8,278 nt of DNA from PVC group bacterium (GTDB lineage Bacteria > Verrucomicrobiota > Kiritimatiellia > UBA8416 > PXDI01). Position 1 is the stretch's first letter; every line of letters starts with the position of its first letter. A model generated the notes under the pieces. The model made no database searches, was not told the DNA's origin, and was given only the letters and a program-made list of their open reading frames with translations. The position numbers and the translations under genes were made by a program. The stretch lies in assembly GCA_003565095.1 (NCBI GenBank), contig PXDI01000060.1:1-8278 (forward strand), read 5' to 3'. Shown here in pieces: positions 1-6,480 of the stretch.

Positions 1-1012
1 CCATCTGCTTCTGGTTGATGTATTTCTCGAAAATGTAGCCCAGCACATCGGGATTTATCTCATTGGCGTTGGCAACCGGACGGTTGTCCAGATGCCATTC
101 GTATTGATCAAAAAAGTCGAACAGCTTTGCAAATGCTTCGTCAGGGATGTTGATGGCCTCGCCGTACTTTTCTTCCAGCTCGTGCGGCATGAAAATGCCG
201 CCATTGAGATACGGAACATCGCCGATCAATGCAGCAAGGTCTTTGTCGAGTTCCCTGACTTTTTTTGCCAGAACTTCATGGCACAGTTTGAGCAGGAAGT
301 AGCGGTAGAATGTATGAAAACTGCCTTCGCCTTTTACTTTCTGCACACGCTGAAGCCGGTTGCGTAAATAGTCGGTGTCTCCATCCAGAAACCCTTTTTT
401 CTGGATAAAGTAAATGAACATCAGCCGGTTGAGCATTACCGAAGCGTACCATTTGGCGTCAGCCATATCGCGGATACCGTCAATGAACGAAAGAAAGGCG
501 TCGTGCTCTTTTTTGAAACGCTCATAGAAACGTTTGGTAACGCGATCGATATCTAAAGCAGACCGCACCTTTTCGAGCACATCTATCAAATCAATCTTTT
601 CCTCTTCGTCCATACCGACTTCCAGATAACCGATCTTCTCAATCAGCAGCATCGGCTGGTTCGGAAGATATTCGTGCTCCTTGCGGGCCAGCGGCTGACC
701 GGGCACACGCCGCACCCATTGCCATATCTGGCGTCCGGCGGCGGTGTCGGTAAAGATAAGCAGGTGTTCGCGGATGTTTCGCGATATCTTTGTTTCGATT
801 TTTGCGCGGATATTTGCAGGGGGAAGTTCGGGACAGTGCAGGGCAAAGAATCCGCGCTTTTGCGCAACCGGCTTCAGTTGATAGACGGTTCCGTTTATCT
901 CAACCGGATAGGCGGTTTCGCTTTCCGGCCAGTCCCAGCCAAGCTGGTTGAACAGCTCGCCGAATTCGTGTGCTTCCAGCAGTTGTTTGGCTTTGCTGCG
1001 GCTGATTATCAT
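1..1012 (-). CDS. Eco57I/PglX-like DNA methyltransferase, N-terminal part (cut by left edge)
   Basis: Reading the minus strand from the ATG at 1012 gives an uninterrupted frame of 337 codons that leaves the window at base 1. The visible part ends in PYLNGGIF (residues 267-274) and NPDVLGYIFEKYIN (from about residue 320). These motifs typically lie just before the catalytic domain of large Eco57I/PglX-type adenine-specific methylases. The SAM-binding motif and NPPY catalytic motif would lie beyond the edge, so activity cannot be judged. The first ~150 residues (for example REHLLIFTD and RQIWQWVRR) resemble the N-terminal region often found in methylases paired with helicases. An E-T-K triplet at 73-75 could belong to a nuclease-like fold, but I cannot assign a PD-(D/E)xK site. 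The start overlaps the helicase stop as ATGA, with GGAAAG just upstream, implying translational coupling. The family call is by recognition, not alignment. Confidence 0.78.
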   Translation of the reverse strand, partial: MIISRSKAKQLLEAHEFGELFNQLGWDWPESETAYPVEINGTVYQLKPVAQKRGFFALHCPELPPANIRAKIETKISRNIREHLLIFTDTAAGRQIWQWVRRVPGQPLARKEHEYLPNQPMLLIEKIGYLEVGMDEEEKIDLIDVLEKVRSALDIDRVTKRFYERFKKEHDAFLSFIDGIRDMADAKWYASVMLNRLMFIYFIQKKGFLDGDTDYLRNRLQRVQKVKGEGSFHTFYRYFLLKLCHEVLAKKVRELDKDLAALIGDVPYLNGGIFMPHELEEKYGEAINIPDEAFAKLFDFFDQYEWHLDNRPVANANEINPDVLGYIFEKYINQKQM

Positions 1013-4000
1013 GTGTTCTTTCCGTCCCGTAGTCCCAGCGAGCAGATCAAGCGCGGTTCATTGCTGATTGCCGTGTGTTTGCCCATGGCAAGTTCATCTT
1101 CCTCGTAAAGCGCCTGAACCGCTTCAGTAACCGCTTGGGCGGATGAACGAATCTTCAAATGCTGACTCAACACCACCTTGGCTTTTTCGGTCAGCGGGTT
1201 TTCGTAGATCTGCTGTAACGCCTTGCGGACTTCGACCGTGTCGAACAGCTCGCCTTCAATGTGATCCAGATAGTTCTTGAGCATTTCGTAAACTCTGTAG
1301 CGTATGCCGTGGCGGCTGCCGAGTGTGCCGACAGTATTATGAACGTTGCGGTTTTCACGGATGATGACATCCACTCCGGCGGCGACAAGTTCGTGATGCT
1401 CCGGCGCTTTTTCAACCGCGGGAGTGTCAGGTTCACACCGGGCGGCTTTCATGATGCGGTACTGGGACTCTGTCACGCTAACCCCGTTTGCGTCCATCCA
1501 GGCTAAGGCGCAGTTGCCGTGGGCCGTCTCCAGAAACACCAGCACACCTTCCGGTTGATCCGGCTGTGCCCGCCAGGGGCGCGCTGAATAAACCACATCC
1601 GGCAGGCCGGGGATTATTTTAGCCAGCTTCGGGTTGCGGTCTATCGCGTTTTTCCATATTTGGTAAGCCTCGGATGCCAGATCAACCTCTCCATCATCCT
1701 CATCCCCGTCCAGTATGCCGGATTTCTCATGATACAGATCCTGTAAGGTCTTAAGGTCGTCCTGATCTTCAAAAAAGGCTTCGTCGGAGCCGACAACCTC
1801 GGCATTTTCCGTCAAACGTTCTTTTACGCGCGAGCGCAAGCGGATGATGCGCTCAACCCCGTCCGCCGGCAGAAATGAGTAGCAGGTGATTGTCTGGTGC
1901 TGCTGGCCGATGCGGTCAACACGTCCCGCCCGCTGAATCAGGCGGATGATTGCCCACGGCAGATCGTAATTTATCACAATGTGTGCATCCTGCAGGTTCT
2001 GCCCTTCGCTGAGCACATCAGTTGCCACCAGTATCCGCAGCTCCTTGCCGGAATCTACAACCGCACCGTTGCTGACAGGGCTGAAGCGGTGTACAAGTTC
2101 GGTGAGATTCTCGGTCTGGCCTGTTACCGCCGCGACATCATGCAGCCCGGATTTCCGCAATTCACTAACAAGATACTTGGCCGTATCCGCAAACTGGGTG
2201 AAAACAATCACCTTCTCGCCGGAGTGATCGCTGGTCAGCAATCTTTTGAGCTGCCGCAGTTTTTCGTCCCGCTCAGGCTGCCAGTCACCGTATTTCTTGA
2301 GCAGTTTCAGCAGATCAGCAGCGTCTTTCTGTAAATCAGTTGCCAGTTCTTTGGTGAAATGGCATGAGTGAATCCATTTAAACCTGCTTTCGGCATGTTT
2401 CCGGTACCAGGCATAGATTTCGGCGGCACGGCGCATAAATGCCTGCTCGTCAACCAGTGGTTGCTCCCGGCTATCTTCATTGTCCAGTTGCAACTCCTCG
2501 TCTTCATCCGTAATGCGTGAATCCAGCAGCTCAACATCCTGCGCACCGATCGGAAGCGGCAAATTGTTTTCTAAAGCGTGCAGAAAGACGTGGTTGCGCA
2601 GAATATGGCGTTCAATTGACTGGATAAAGACATTCCCGCTGCTCTCCAGCCGCTTAAACAGCCCTGTGCGGCAAAAGCCCATAAGTCGCTTTCCCGCGCG
2701 TGAAAGATTATCCATCATCTCCTGTTCATCAGGAGTACGACCGGCTTCTGTGGATTTTGCGGCATACAGCCCCAGCCCGTAGCGCGGCAGCGAAAGCCGG
2801 CTGATGGGCTTTGCCACATTGTCGGAATACAATCGGGCGTATTGATCATCGGGATTGTTGTCATCCACATTGAACTTGAGTGTACGGGGAAGCCGCGCCG
2901 GAAAATACTGCCTGCGCCCATCGGAGAAAAGCAGATAATGCATGCCGTTGCCGTCATCCATTATGGCATGATTCTCCTTGATAAAGCTTCTGGTACGCCG
3001 GACAAGATAGAGGCGCATCAGTTCACGCCAGTCGTCGGCATAGATGCTGTATTCAAAGGCCCGCAATGTGCGTGGCTTGCATTCTTTGGAATTCAAAAAC
3101 ATCGGCCCCGCCTCACGGATCAGGGCTTCCGGTGCAATGCCGATATCCTTCTCGGGATCAACAAACAGGCGTAACTGATTGGCTATATCCAGATAGGTCT
3201 TGTTGTATGGTGTGGCCGAAAGCATGATCACCCGTGACTCGTTCTGCCTGATGTAATCCTTGACCATCGAGTAACGCTGCCCGTCACGGTTGCGCAGGTT
3301 GTGCGATTCGTCAATAATCACCAGTTGATATCGCCGCATTTTCACCAGTCGGCGGGCATTGGTTATGGACAGCACTTCCATTGGCACGTTGTACTTGTGG
3401 GCATAGTCCTTCCACATGGAAACCAGATTTTTCGGGCAGATCACCAGTACCCGCAGATGATCAAACAGGCTGGCCACGGCGGTTGCCGTGATTGTCTTAC
3501 CCAGGCCGACCACATCACCAATCAGCACTCCGCCGCGCTCCTTGAGATGACGGGCCGCAATCTTGACCGCGTCTTTCTGGAAAGGAAAGAGGTCTTGTTC
3601 GAACCGCTCAGGCAGAACTTCCTCTGCTATGCCGGTACGCGCCTCCTGCGAAAGCACATAGGCCATCTTCAGATAGATGTGGTATGGGGGAATGGCATCT
3701 TCGCGGGCCCAGCTTTCTTCGATAACCTGAATCAGATCCTCGGTGATATCCACGGCGAAGCGGTCTTTCCAGCGCTCATCAAACCAGGCTGCCAGTTTAT
3801 TTGCGGCGTCATGGTCAAGCACATCAACATTCAGTTCGCCCTGCCGCCCAAGCCCGGCAAAGGTCAAATTACTGCTACCGACATAGCCAATTACCGGATT
3901 ATCGGCATCATCACGAAACGCCAGATAAAGCTTGGCATGCAGCGGATAACTCGTAAACAGCTTCACCACCAGTTTACCTTCACGCAACTGCACCAGCAAA

Positions 4001-4350
4001 CGGCGTAATCCGGTCTCATCGGCGTCAGTCGGGATGCCAAAGCATAGTTGCCGGCGGAAAGACTCTGCCAGCGCCTTCTTTATGCGTGCGGCCTCGCCCT
4101 GATCAATCCGCTTTTGCGAATCGGCGCTCAGCGCCTTGCGCAACTCGAATTCATCCGACAAAGCCATCCCGACCAGCAGACGGCATTGATTACCCTTCCC
4201 GCCGGGGAAAGCCTCAATCTGTGTATCGATCTCTTTCCAGCCGCGCAGATTGAAATAGCCGACACAGAAATCGGCACGATGCGCACGCGCAAGGCTCTGA
4301 CGCAGGGCATTTGAAAGATACTCGTCTATGTTATCAAATATGCGCGGCAT
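1009..4350 (-). CDS. PLD nuclease-SNF2 helicase fusion protein
   Basis: A 1113-residue cytoplasmic protein predicted to use ATP to translocate on DNA, with an attached phospholipase D-family nuclease domain. Numbering from the ATG at 4350, a single HKD-type motif lies at H138/K140 (HAKLYL), followed by GSSN near 161 and a conserved-looking E172. Single-HKD nucleases normally work as dimers. SNF2 motifs follow in order: a Q-like LFPFQKDAV (254-262), Walker A GDVVGLGKT (278-286), Walker B DESH (347-350), SAT (378-380), lobe-2 EKVIVFTQF (712-720), TDVLSEGQNLQ (777-787) and the arginine-finger motif QRAGRVDRIGQ (806-816). About 330 residues separate the two RecA lobes and include an acidic stretch (605-637). 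The ~290-residue C-terminus is unassigned. I chose ATG 4350 over the in-frame TTG at 4368 because AAAGGA sits 5 nt before ATG 4350. The stop overlaps the methylase start by 4 nt. It probably acts as the restriction or translocation arm of a defence module. Confidence 0.92.
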   Translation of the reverse strand: MPRIFDNIDEYLSNALRQSLARAHRADFCVGYFNLRGWKEIDTQIEAFPGGKGNQCRLLVGMALSDEFELRKALSADSQKRIDQGEAARIKKALAESFRRQLCFGIPTDADETGLRRLLVQLREGKLVVKLFTSYPLHAKLYLAFRDDADNPVIGYVGSSNLTFAGLGRQGELNVDVLDHDAANKLAAWFDERWKDRFAVDITEDLIQVIEESWAREDAIPPYHIYLKMAYVLSQEARTGIAEEVLPERFEQDLFPFQKDAVKIAARHLKERGGVLIGDVVGLGKTITATAVASLFDHLRVLVICPKNLVSMWKDYAHKYNVPMEVLSITNARRLVKMRRYQLVIIDESHNLRNRDGQRYSMVKDYIRQNESRVIMLSATPYNKTYLDIANQLRLFVDPEKDIGIAPEALIREAGPMFLNSKECKPRTLRAFEYSIYADDWRELMRLYLVRRTRSFIKENHAIMDDGNGMHYLLFSDGRRQYFPARLPRTLKFNVDDNNPDDQYARLYSDNVAKPISRLSLPRYGLGLYAAKSTEAGRTPDEQEMMDNLSRAGKRLMGFCRTGLFKRLESSGNVFIQSIERHILRNHVFLHALENNLPLPIGAQDVELLDSRITDEDEELQLDNEDSREQPLVDEQAFMRRAAEIYAWYRKHAESRFKWIHSCHFTKELATDLQKDAADLLKLLKKYGDWQPERDEKLRQLKRLLTSDHSGEKVIVFTQFADTAKYLVSELRKSGLHDVAAVTGQTENLTELVHRFSPVSNGAVVDSGKELRILVATDVLSEGQNLQDAHIVINYDLPWAIIRLIQRAGRVDRIGQQHQTITCYSFLPADGVERIIRLRSRVKERLTENAEVVGSDEAFFEDQDDLKTLQDLYHEKSGILDGDEDDGEVDLASEAYQIWKNAIDRNPKLAKIIPGLPDVVYSARPWRAQPDQPEGVLVFLETAHGNCALAWMDANGVSVTESQYRIMKAARCEPDTPAVEKAPEHHELVAAGVDVIIRENRNVHNTVGTLGSRHGIRYRVYEMLKNYLDHIEGELFDTVEVRKALQQIYENPLTEKAKVVLSQHLKIRSSAQAVTEAVQALYEEDELAMGKHTAISNEPRLICSLGLRDGKNT

Positions 4351-4355
4351 TTCTA

Positions 4356-4361
4356 TCCTTT
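4356..4361 (-). promoter_or_regulatory. Ribosome binding site of the PLD-SNF2 gene
   Basis: On the minus strand AAAGGA lies 5 nt upstream of the ATG at 4348-4350. This spacing selects that ATG as the start. The alternative TTG at 4366-4368 would place the Shine-Dalgarno sequence inside the coding region. Confidence 0.7.
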
Positions 4362-4372
4362 CAAACAATCCG

Positions 4373-4382
4373 AATAGCTATT
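4373..4382. repeat. 10-bp perfect palindrome in the helicase leader
   Basis: AATAGCTATT is its own reverse complement. It lies about 10 nt downstream of the helicase -10 box and upstream of the Shine-Dalgarno site, near the expected transcription start. That position would suit an operator. A 10-bp palindrome in AT-rich DNA can also arise by chance, and the flanks do not extend the symmetry. Confidence 0.3.
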
Positions 4383-4391
4383 ATCCATCCG

Positions 4392-4420
4392 ATTATAACT
4401 GCACATAATTCCGAATTCCA
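4392..4420 (-). promoter_or_regulatory. Probable sigma70-type promoter of the helicase-methylase operon
   Basis: On the minus strand a perfect TATAAT (-10) occupies 4397-4392. With a 17-nt spacer the -35 position reads TGGAAT (4420-4415), which matches TTGACA at only three of six positions. Transcription would start near 4385 and give a leader of about 35 nt carrying the Shine-Dalgarno site. The consensus -10 with a poor -35 may mean dependence on an activator or low basal expression. No other promoter was seen for this pair. Confidence 0.5.
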
Positions 4421-4500
4421 GCAATATATGAGACAACAATTCTCATTATGGTCTTCTTTTAGATACTGCCATCGACTACATCAAACTTCCTCCAGACACA

Positions 4501-4537
4501 CGTCGACGTCAGTCGATGGAAGTCGACGGAAGTCGCC
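4501..4537. repeat. Helically phased GTCG repeat array
   Basis: GTCG occurs at 4502, 4512, 4522 and 4532, exactly 10 nt apart. The second and third copies sit in near-identical decamers, AGTCGATGGA and AGTCGACGGA. The first copy lies in the 10-bp palindrome ACGTCGACGT (4500-4509). Sites repeated at one helical turn present the same DNA face, as in some regulator-binding arrays. The array lies ~20 nt upstream of the acyP -35 box and ~100 nt upstream of the helicase promoter, so it could serve either gene. It could also be a decayed short tandem repeat with no function. Confidence 0.5.
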
Positions 4538-4543
4538 AATTCC

Positions 4544-4566
4544 GCAAATGCCATCTTGGCATTCGC
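4544..4566. repeat. Inverted repeat overlapping the acyP -35 box
   Basis: AATGCCA (4547-4553) and TGGCATT (4557-4563) are perfect inverted arms around the 3-nt centre TCT. After one mismatch (4546/4564) the symmetry resumes with GC (4544-4545) and GC (4565-4566). The right arm contains the -35 hexamer TTGGCA of the forward promoter. A dimeric repressor bound here would block RNA polymerase. No T-run follows on either strand, which argues against a rho-independent terminator. Confidence 0.6.
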
Positions 4567-4584
4567 ATTCAAAACGTTTATAAA
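4556..4584 (+). promoter_or_regulatory. Sigma70-type promoter for acyP
   Basis: TTGGCA (4556-4561, five of six matches to TTGACA) is separated by exactly 17 nt from TATAAA (4579-4584, five of six matches to TATAAT). Transcription would begin near 4591, about 20 nt before the acyP ATG at 4612. This rules out the upstream in-frame starts at 4516 and 4591. Confidence 0.65.
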
Positions 4585-4611
4585 GCCATTGTGACTGTAA
4601 ATCAAAGACAA

Positions 4612-4875
4612 ATGCATTTGCGGGTGGAAGGCATGGTTCAGGGGGTGTGTTTCCGCTATTATACGCAGACGCAAGCCACAGCGCTGGGATTGAGCGGCTG
4701 GGTGCGCAACCGTCCGGACGGCAGCGTCGAAATAATAGCCGAAGGGGAGACAGAGGCGCTGGAGCAACTGCGTGAATGGTGCACGCACGGCCCGCCGCAT
4801 GCACGCGTGACCGCGGTAAAATGTGAATTAAGGCAAACCAATGAGCATTTCAGTTCGTTTACTATAACGGGATAA
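4612..4875 (+). CDS. acyP: Acylphosphatase
   Basis: A small cytosolic enzyme of 87 residues, close to the usual ~90 of the family, that hydrolyses the carboxyl-phosphate bond of acyl-phosphates. The signature VQGVCFR is at residues 9-15, with the phosphate-binding arginine R15. GWVRNRPDGSVE spans 29-40, with the catalytic asparagine N33. The usual glycine before FR is replaced by cysteine (VQGVCFR rather than VQGVGFR), an uncommon but probably tolerated change. The Shine-Dalgarno site is weak (AAAGA). I chose ATG 4612 because the predicted promoter lies between 4556 and 4584 and because family members begin a few residues before this beta strand. The gene is divergent from the helicase and upstream of an exported-protein gene. 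The acyltransferase gene plsY, which uses acyl-phosphates, is about 2 kb downstream, but a functional link is only inference. Confidence 0.92.
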   Translation: MHLRVEGMVQGVCFRYYTQTQATALGLSGWVRNRPDGSVEIIAEGETEALEQLREWCTHGPPHARVTAVKCELRQTNEHFSSFTITG

Positions 4876-4948
4876 GTACACGTAACTGTCAAAATTTGCA
4901 TGAAAAATGATGTGAACGGTAAGTGAGTGTGTGAGGGTTTTGGACAAT

Positions 4949-4953
4949 AAGGA
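4949..4953 (+). promoter_or_regulatory. Ribosome binding site of the YdjY-like gene
   Basis: AAGGA lies 7 nt before the ATG at 4961. That ATG is followed directly by a lysine-rich signal-peptide start. This favours 4961 over the in-frame GTG-type start at 4931, whose ten extra residues would mask the signal peptide. The 85-nt gap after acyP shows no convincing terminator or promoter. Confidence 0.65.
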
Positions 4954-4960
4954 CAAATAT

Positions 4961-6352
4961 ATGAAAAAAGTTTTATCGGGAATACTTTTGCTTCTATCAG
5001 CCTCCCTGCTCAAGGCGGCAGAAGCACCCACCCGCGAGGAGAATCTGGTCTGGTCGGCGGACCGCGATACCGCCCGGCAGGCGGAATATGCCGGAAACGA
5101 GGATATTCTATTGCGTCCCGGGCTGGTGGCCGATCGCAAGTCACGTACTGTTGTTATCGATGCTGAAGCCACCGGAATCAGCCCGAACGAACCCGTCGAG
5201 TTCTTTATCATCGGTATCAACAGCGGGCATGATTATGAAGCCATTGCCGTCGCATTCGCCTGTCCGGGAGATGTCAGACAGGCACTGGAATTCATCGGCC
5301 TGCCGCCGGGCCGGCCGGTTGATTTTGAAAAACTGTATTTCTGGCCCAAAGGGGAGCGGGTGCTGCTGACCGTTGATTCCGATGATGAAGCCGTTCCGCT
5401 GAAAAATGTCCCTCTCGAGAAACTGGTGTTTGACAAGCGCATCGATGCCCCAATGCGCACCAACGGCATAGTTTTTACCGGATCGGTTTATCTTGAAGAG
5501 GACGGCGAACGCAAACTGGCGGCAGCAACCCGTGAACCGCATTCAATCGCCGCATCATACAACGAACAGGAAAGCTTGCTGGATGTTCCGATGCAGGCGC
5601 AGCAGGGCAGTGTCTATAAGTACCATCACAGCAATCCGGCTTTCCCGCTGCGCACCGGCCAGCGGCTGGTCGTCACCATGCGCCCGGAACGGCCGCTGAC
5701 GGCATTGCCGAGAGTGCTTGATATCAAACTGCAGATCAAGCCCGCAAATCATGAAACCCCCGCACAATCACCTGGTGATGTGGTTTTTCTACAACAATTC
5801 GCGGATGCGGACGAACACAACCTGCAACCACTGACACTGAACGGCTGGCTGGAACAGATCGCCGCCTGGAACAAGGCACAGCGTGACCCGTTTGTAACGG
5901 TCAGCTTTCATCCCGGCCTGCCGCTGAAAACCGTGCGCGAACTAAGCCGGCTCCTCAACAGCATTAATTCCCCGCAGGGCATCCGGGTTGAACCACCGCC
6001 CGCCGGTCACCTGCATTTTCAAGCATTTCTGACCGACGAACGGCTGGCCGACCGTAATCAACGCAACGTGCAGCCGCCGGAACTGCATGTTGCCAGAGTT
6101 GAAAGCGGACTGCAGGCATCCTTGACACTGATAACCGAAACATGGCACGAAAACCAGTTACGGCCGGAGCTTTCCTTTGAGGAAGTAACGCTGTCCACTC
6201 CAAAGGATTTACGCCAGGCACTCGAACGCGCCAACCCGCGGCTGCCGGTATTGCTGATCTATGCCGCCGACAATATTACCTACGGAGACATCCTTCCATA
6301 CATCGGGACAGCAAGCTCCAGCCACCATCTCATTCATGTTTTTTTTAAATAG
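4961..6352 (+). CDS. Exported protein: YdjY-like domain plus two ExbD/TolR-like repeats
   Basis: A 463-residue protein of unknown function. Residues 1-22 form a Sec signal peptide (two lysines, a leucine-rich core, and an A-rich cleavage region near KAAEA), so the product should act in the periplasm or at the envelope. There is no other membrane segment and no lipobox. Residues ~60-160 resemble YdjY-domain proteins: a VVIDAEA strand, then PVEFFIIG, a GHDYEAIAV segment, and a DVRQALEFIGLPPG helix-turn. The C-terminal half has two segments that follow the strand-helix-strand pattern of ExbD/TolR periplasmic domains. They are ~293-345 (helix, then DPFVTVSFHPGLPL, helix, IRVEP) and ~405-463 (helix, then PVLLIYAADNITYGDILPYI, ending IHVFF). 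ExbD/TolR proteins carry a membrane anchor, which is absent here. The gene ends just after an 8-T run (6339-6346). YdjY assignment is moderate; the ExbD-like assignment is an inference from pattern. Confidence 0.75.
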   Translation: MKKVLSGILLLLSASLLKAAEAPTREENLVWSADRDTARQAEYAGNEDILLRPGLVADRKSRTVVIDAEATGISPNEPVEFFIIGINSGHDYEAIAVAFACPGDVRQALEFIGLPPGRPVDFEKLYFWPKGERVLLTVDSDDEAVPLKNVPLEKLVFDKRIDAPMRTNGIVFTGSVYLEEDGERKLAAATREPHSIAASYNEQESLLDVPMQAQQGSVYKYHHSNPAFPLRTGQRLVVTMRPERPLTALPRVLDIKLQIKPANHETPAQSPGDVVFLQQFADADEHNLQPLTLNGWLEQIAAWNKAQRDPFVTVSFHPGLPLKTVRELSRLLNSINSPQGIRVEPPPAGHLHFQAFLTDERLADRNQRNVQPPELHVARVESGLQASLTLITETWHENQLRPELSFEEVTLSTPKDLRQALERANPRLPVLLIYAADNITYGDILPYIGTASSSHHLIHVFFK

Positions 6353-6366
6353 TGAAAAAAAGACAC

Positions 6367-6394
6367 TTGACGTGCTGATTTATTCATGTAAAAG
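6367..6394 (+). promoter_or_regulatory. Possible promoter of the gcvH-like/plsY/gpsA operon
   Basis: TTGACG (6367-6372, five of six consensus matches) lies 16 nt before TAAAAG (6389-6394, four of six), which is preceded by an extended -10-like TG. Transcription would start near 6401, giving a leader of about 80 nt before the ATG at 6481. It sits directly after the YdjY-like gene, so readthrough from that gene is also possible. Confidence 0.4.
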
Positions 6395-6395
6395 A

Positions 6396-6470
6396 GCCCC
6401 ACTGTGCAGGGGGCCCGTCAACGGGTGAACTGAATTGGGAACAGAAGGGCCGCAAGGCTCGTAAACGGGG
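6396..6470 (+). other. Structured 5' leader candidate before the H-protein gene
   Basis: The 128-nt gap between genes contains a GC-rich tract with several possible stems. GGGCC (6447-6451) pairs with GGCTC (6456-6460) around a GCAA GNRA tetraloop, with one G-U pair. CCCG (6414-6417) pairs with CGGG (6422-6425) around UCAA. CCCGT (6414-6418) can instead pair with ACGGG at 6465-6469. GCCCC (6396-6400) can pair with GGGGC (6410-6414) or with the GGGG at 6467-6470, though the predicted transcription start near 6401 may exclude this arm. I do not recognise a known riboswitch. The GGGG (6467-6470) is also the better spaced Shine-Dalgarno candidate, so pairing could affect translation. Folding is by eye only. 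Confidence 0.35.
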
Positions 6471-6480
6471 TTATTGGAGA

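Noticed and set aside
3301..4008. A 235-codon open frame on the plus strand inside the helicase gene
   Set aside because: It is antisense to the conserved SNF2 and PLD motifs, has no recognisable domain, and no good ribosome-binding site was seen. It is a shadow of the minus-strand coding pattern.
4366..4368. TTG start for the helicase adding six residues
   Set aside because: The AAAGGA Shine-Dalgarno site falls inside this extension and is ideally placed for the ATG at 4350.
4544..4566. Rho-independent terminator
   Set aside because: No T-run follows the hairpin on either strand, and genes on both sides diverge from it.
4516..4611. A longer acylphosphatase with 32 extra N-terminal residues
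   Set aside because: The extension lies over the inverted repeat and the promoter at 4556-4584, has no family counterpart, and would start upstream of the predicted transcript.
6339..6346. Programmed frameshift at the T8 run near the end of the YdjY-like gene
   Set aside because: The zero-frame stop follows two codons later, the protein end is consistent with the ExbD-like pattern, and no continuing frame of interest was seen.
6332..6389. Direct repeat ATTCATGT at 6332-6339 and 6382-6389 as target-site duplication
   Set aside because: Only 8 nt and AT-rich, with just ~40 nt between the copies and no mobile-element features; likely chance.
6396..6480. Glycine riboswitch upstream of the gcvH-like gene
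   Set aside because: The conserved glycine-aptamer elements, including the flanking CUCUCAGGCAAAAGGAC-type segment, are absent. GAAGGG and GCAA are only superficially similar.
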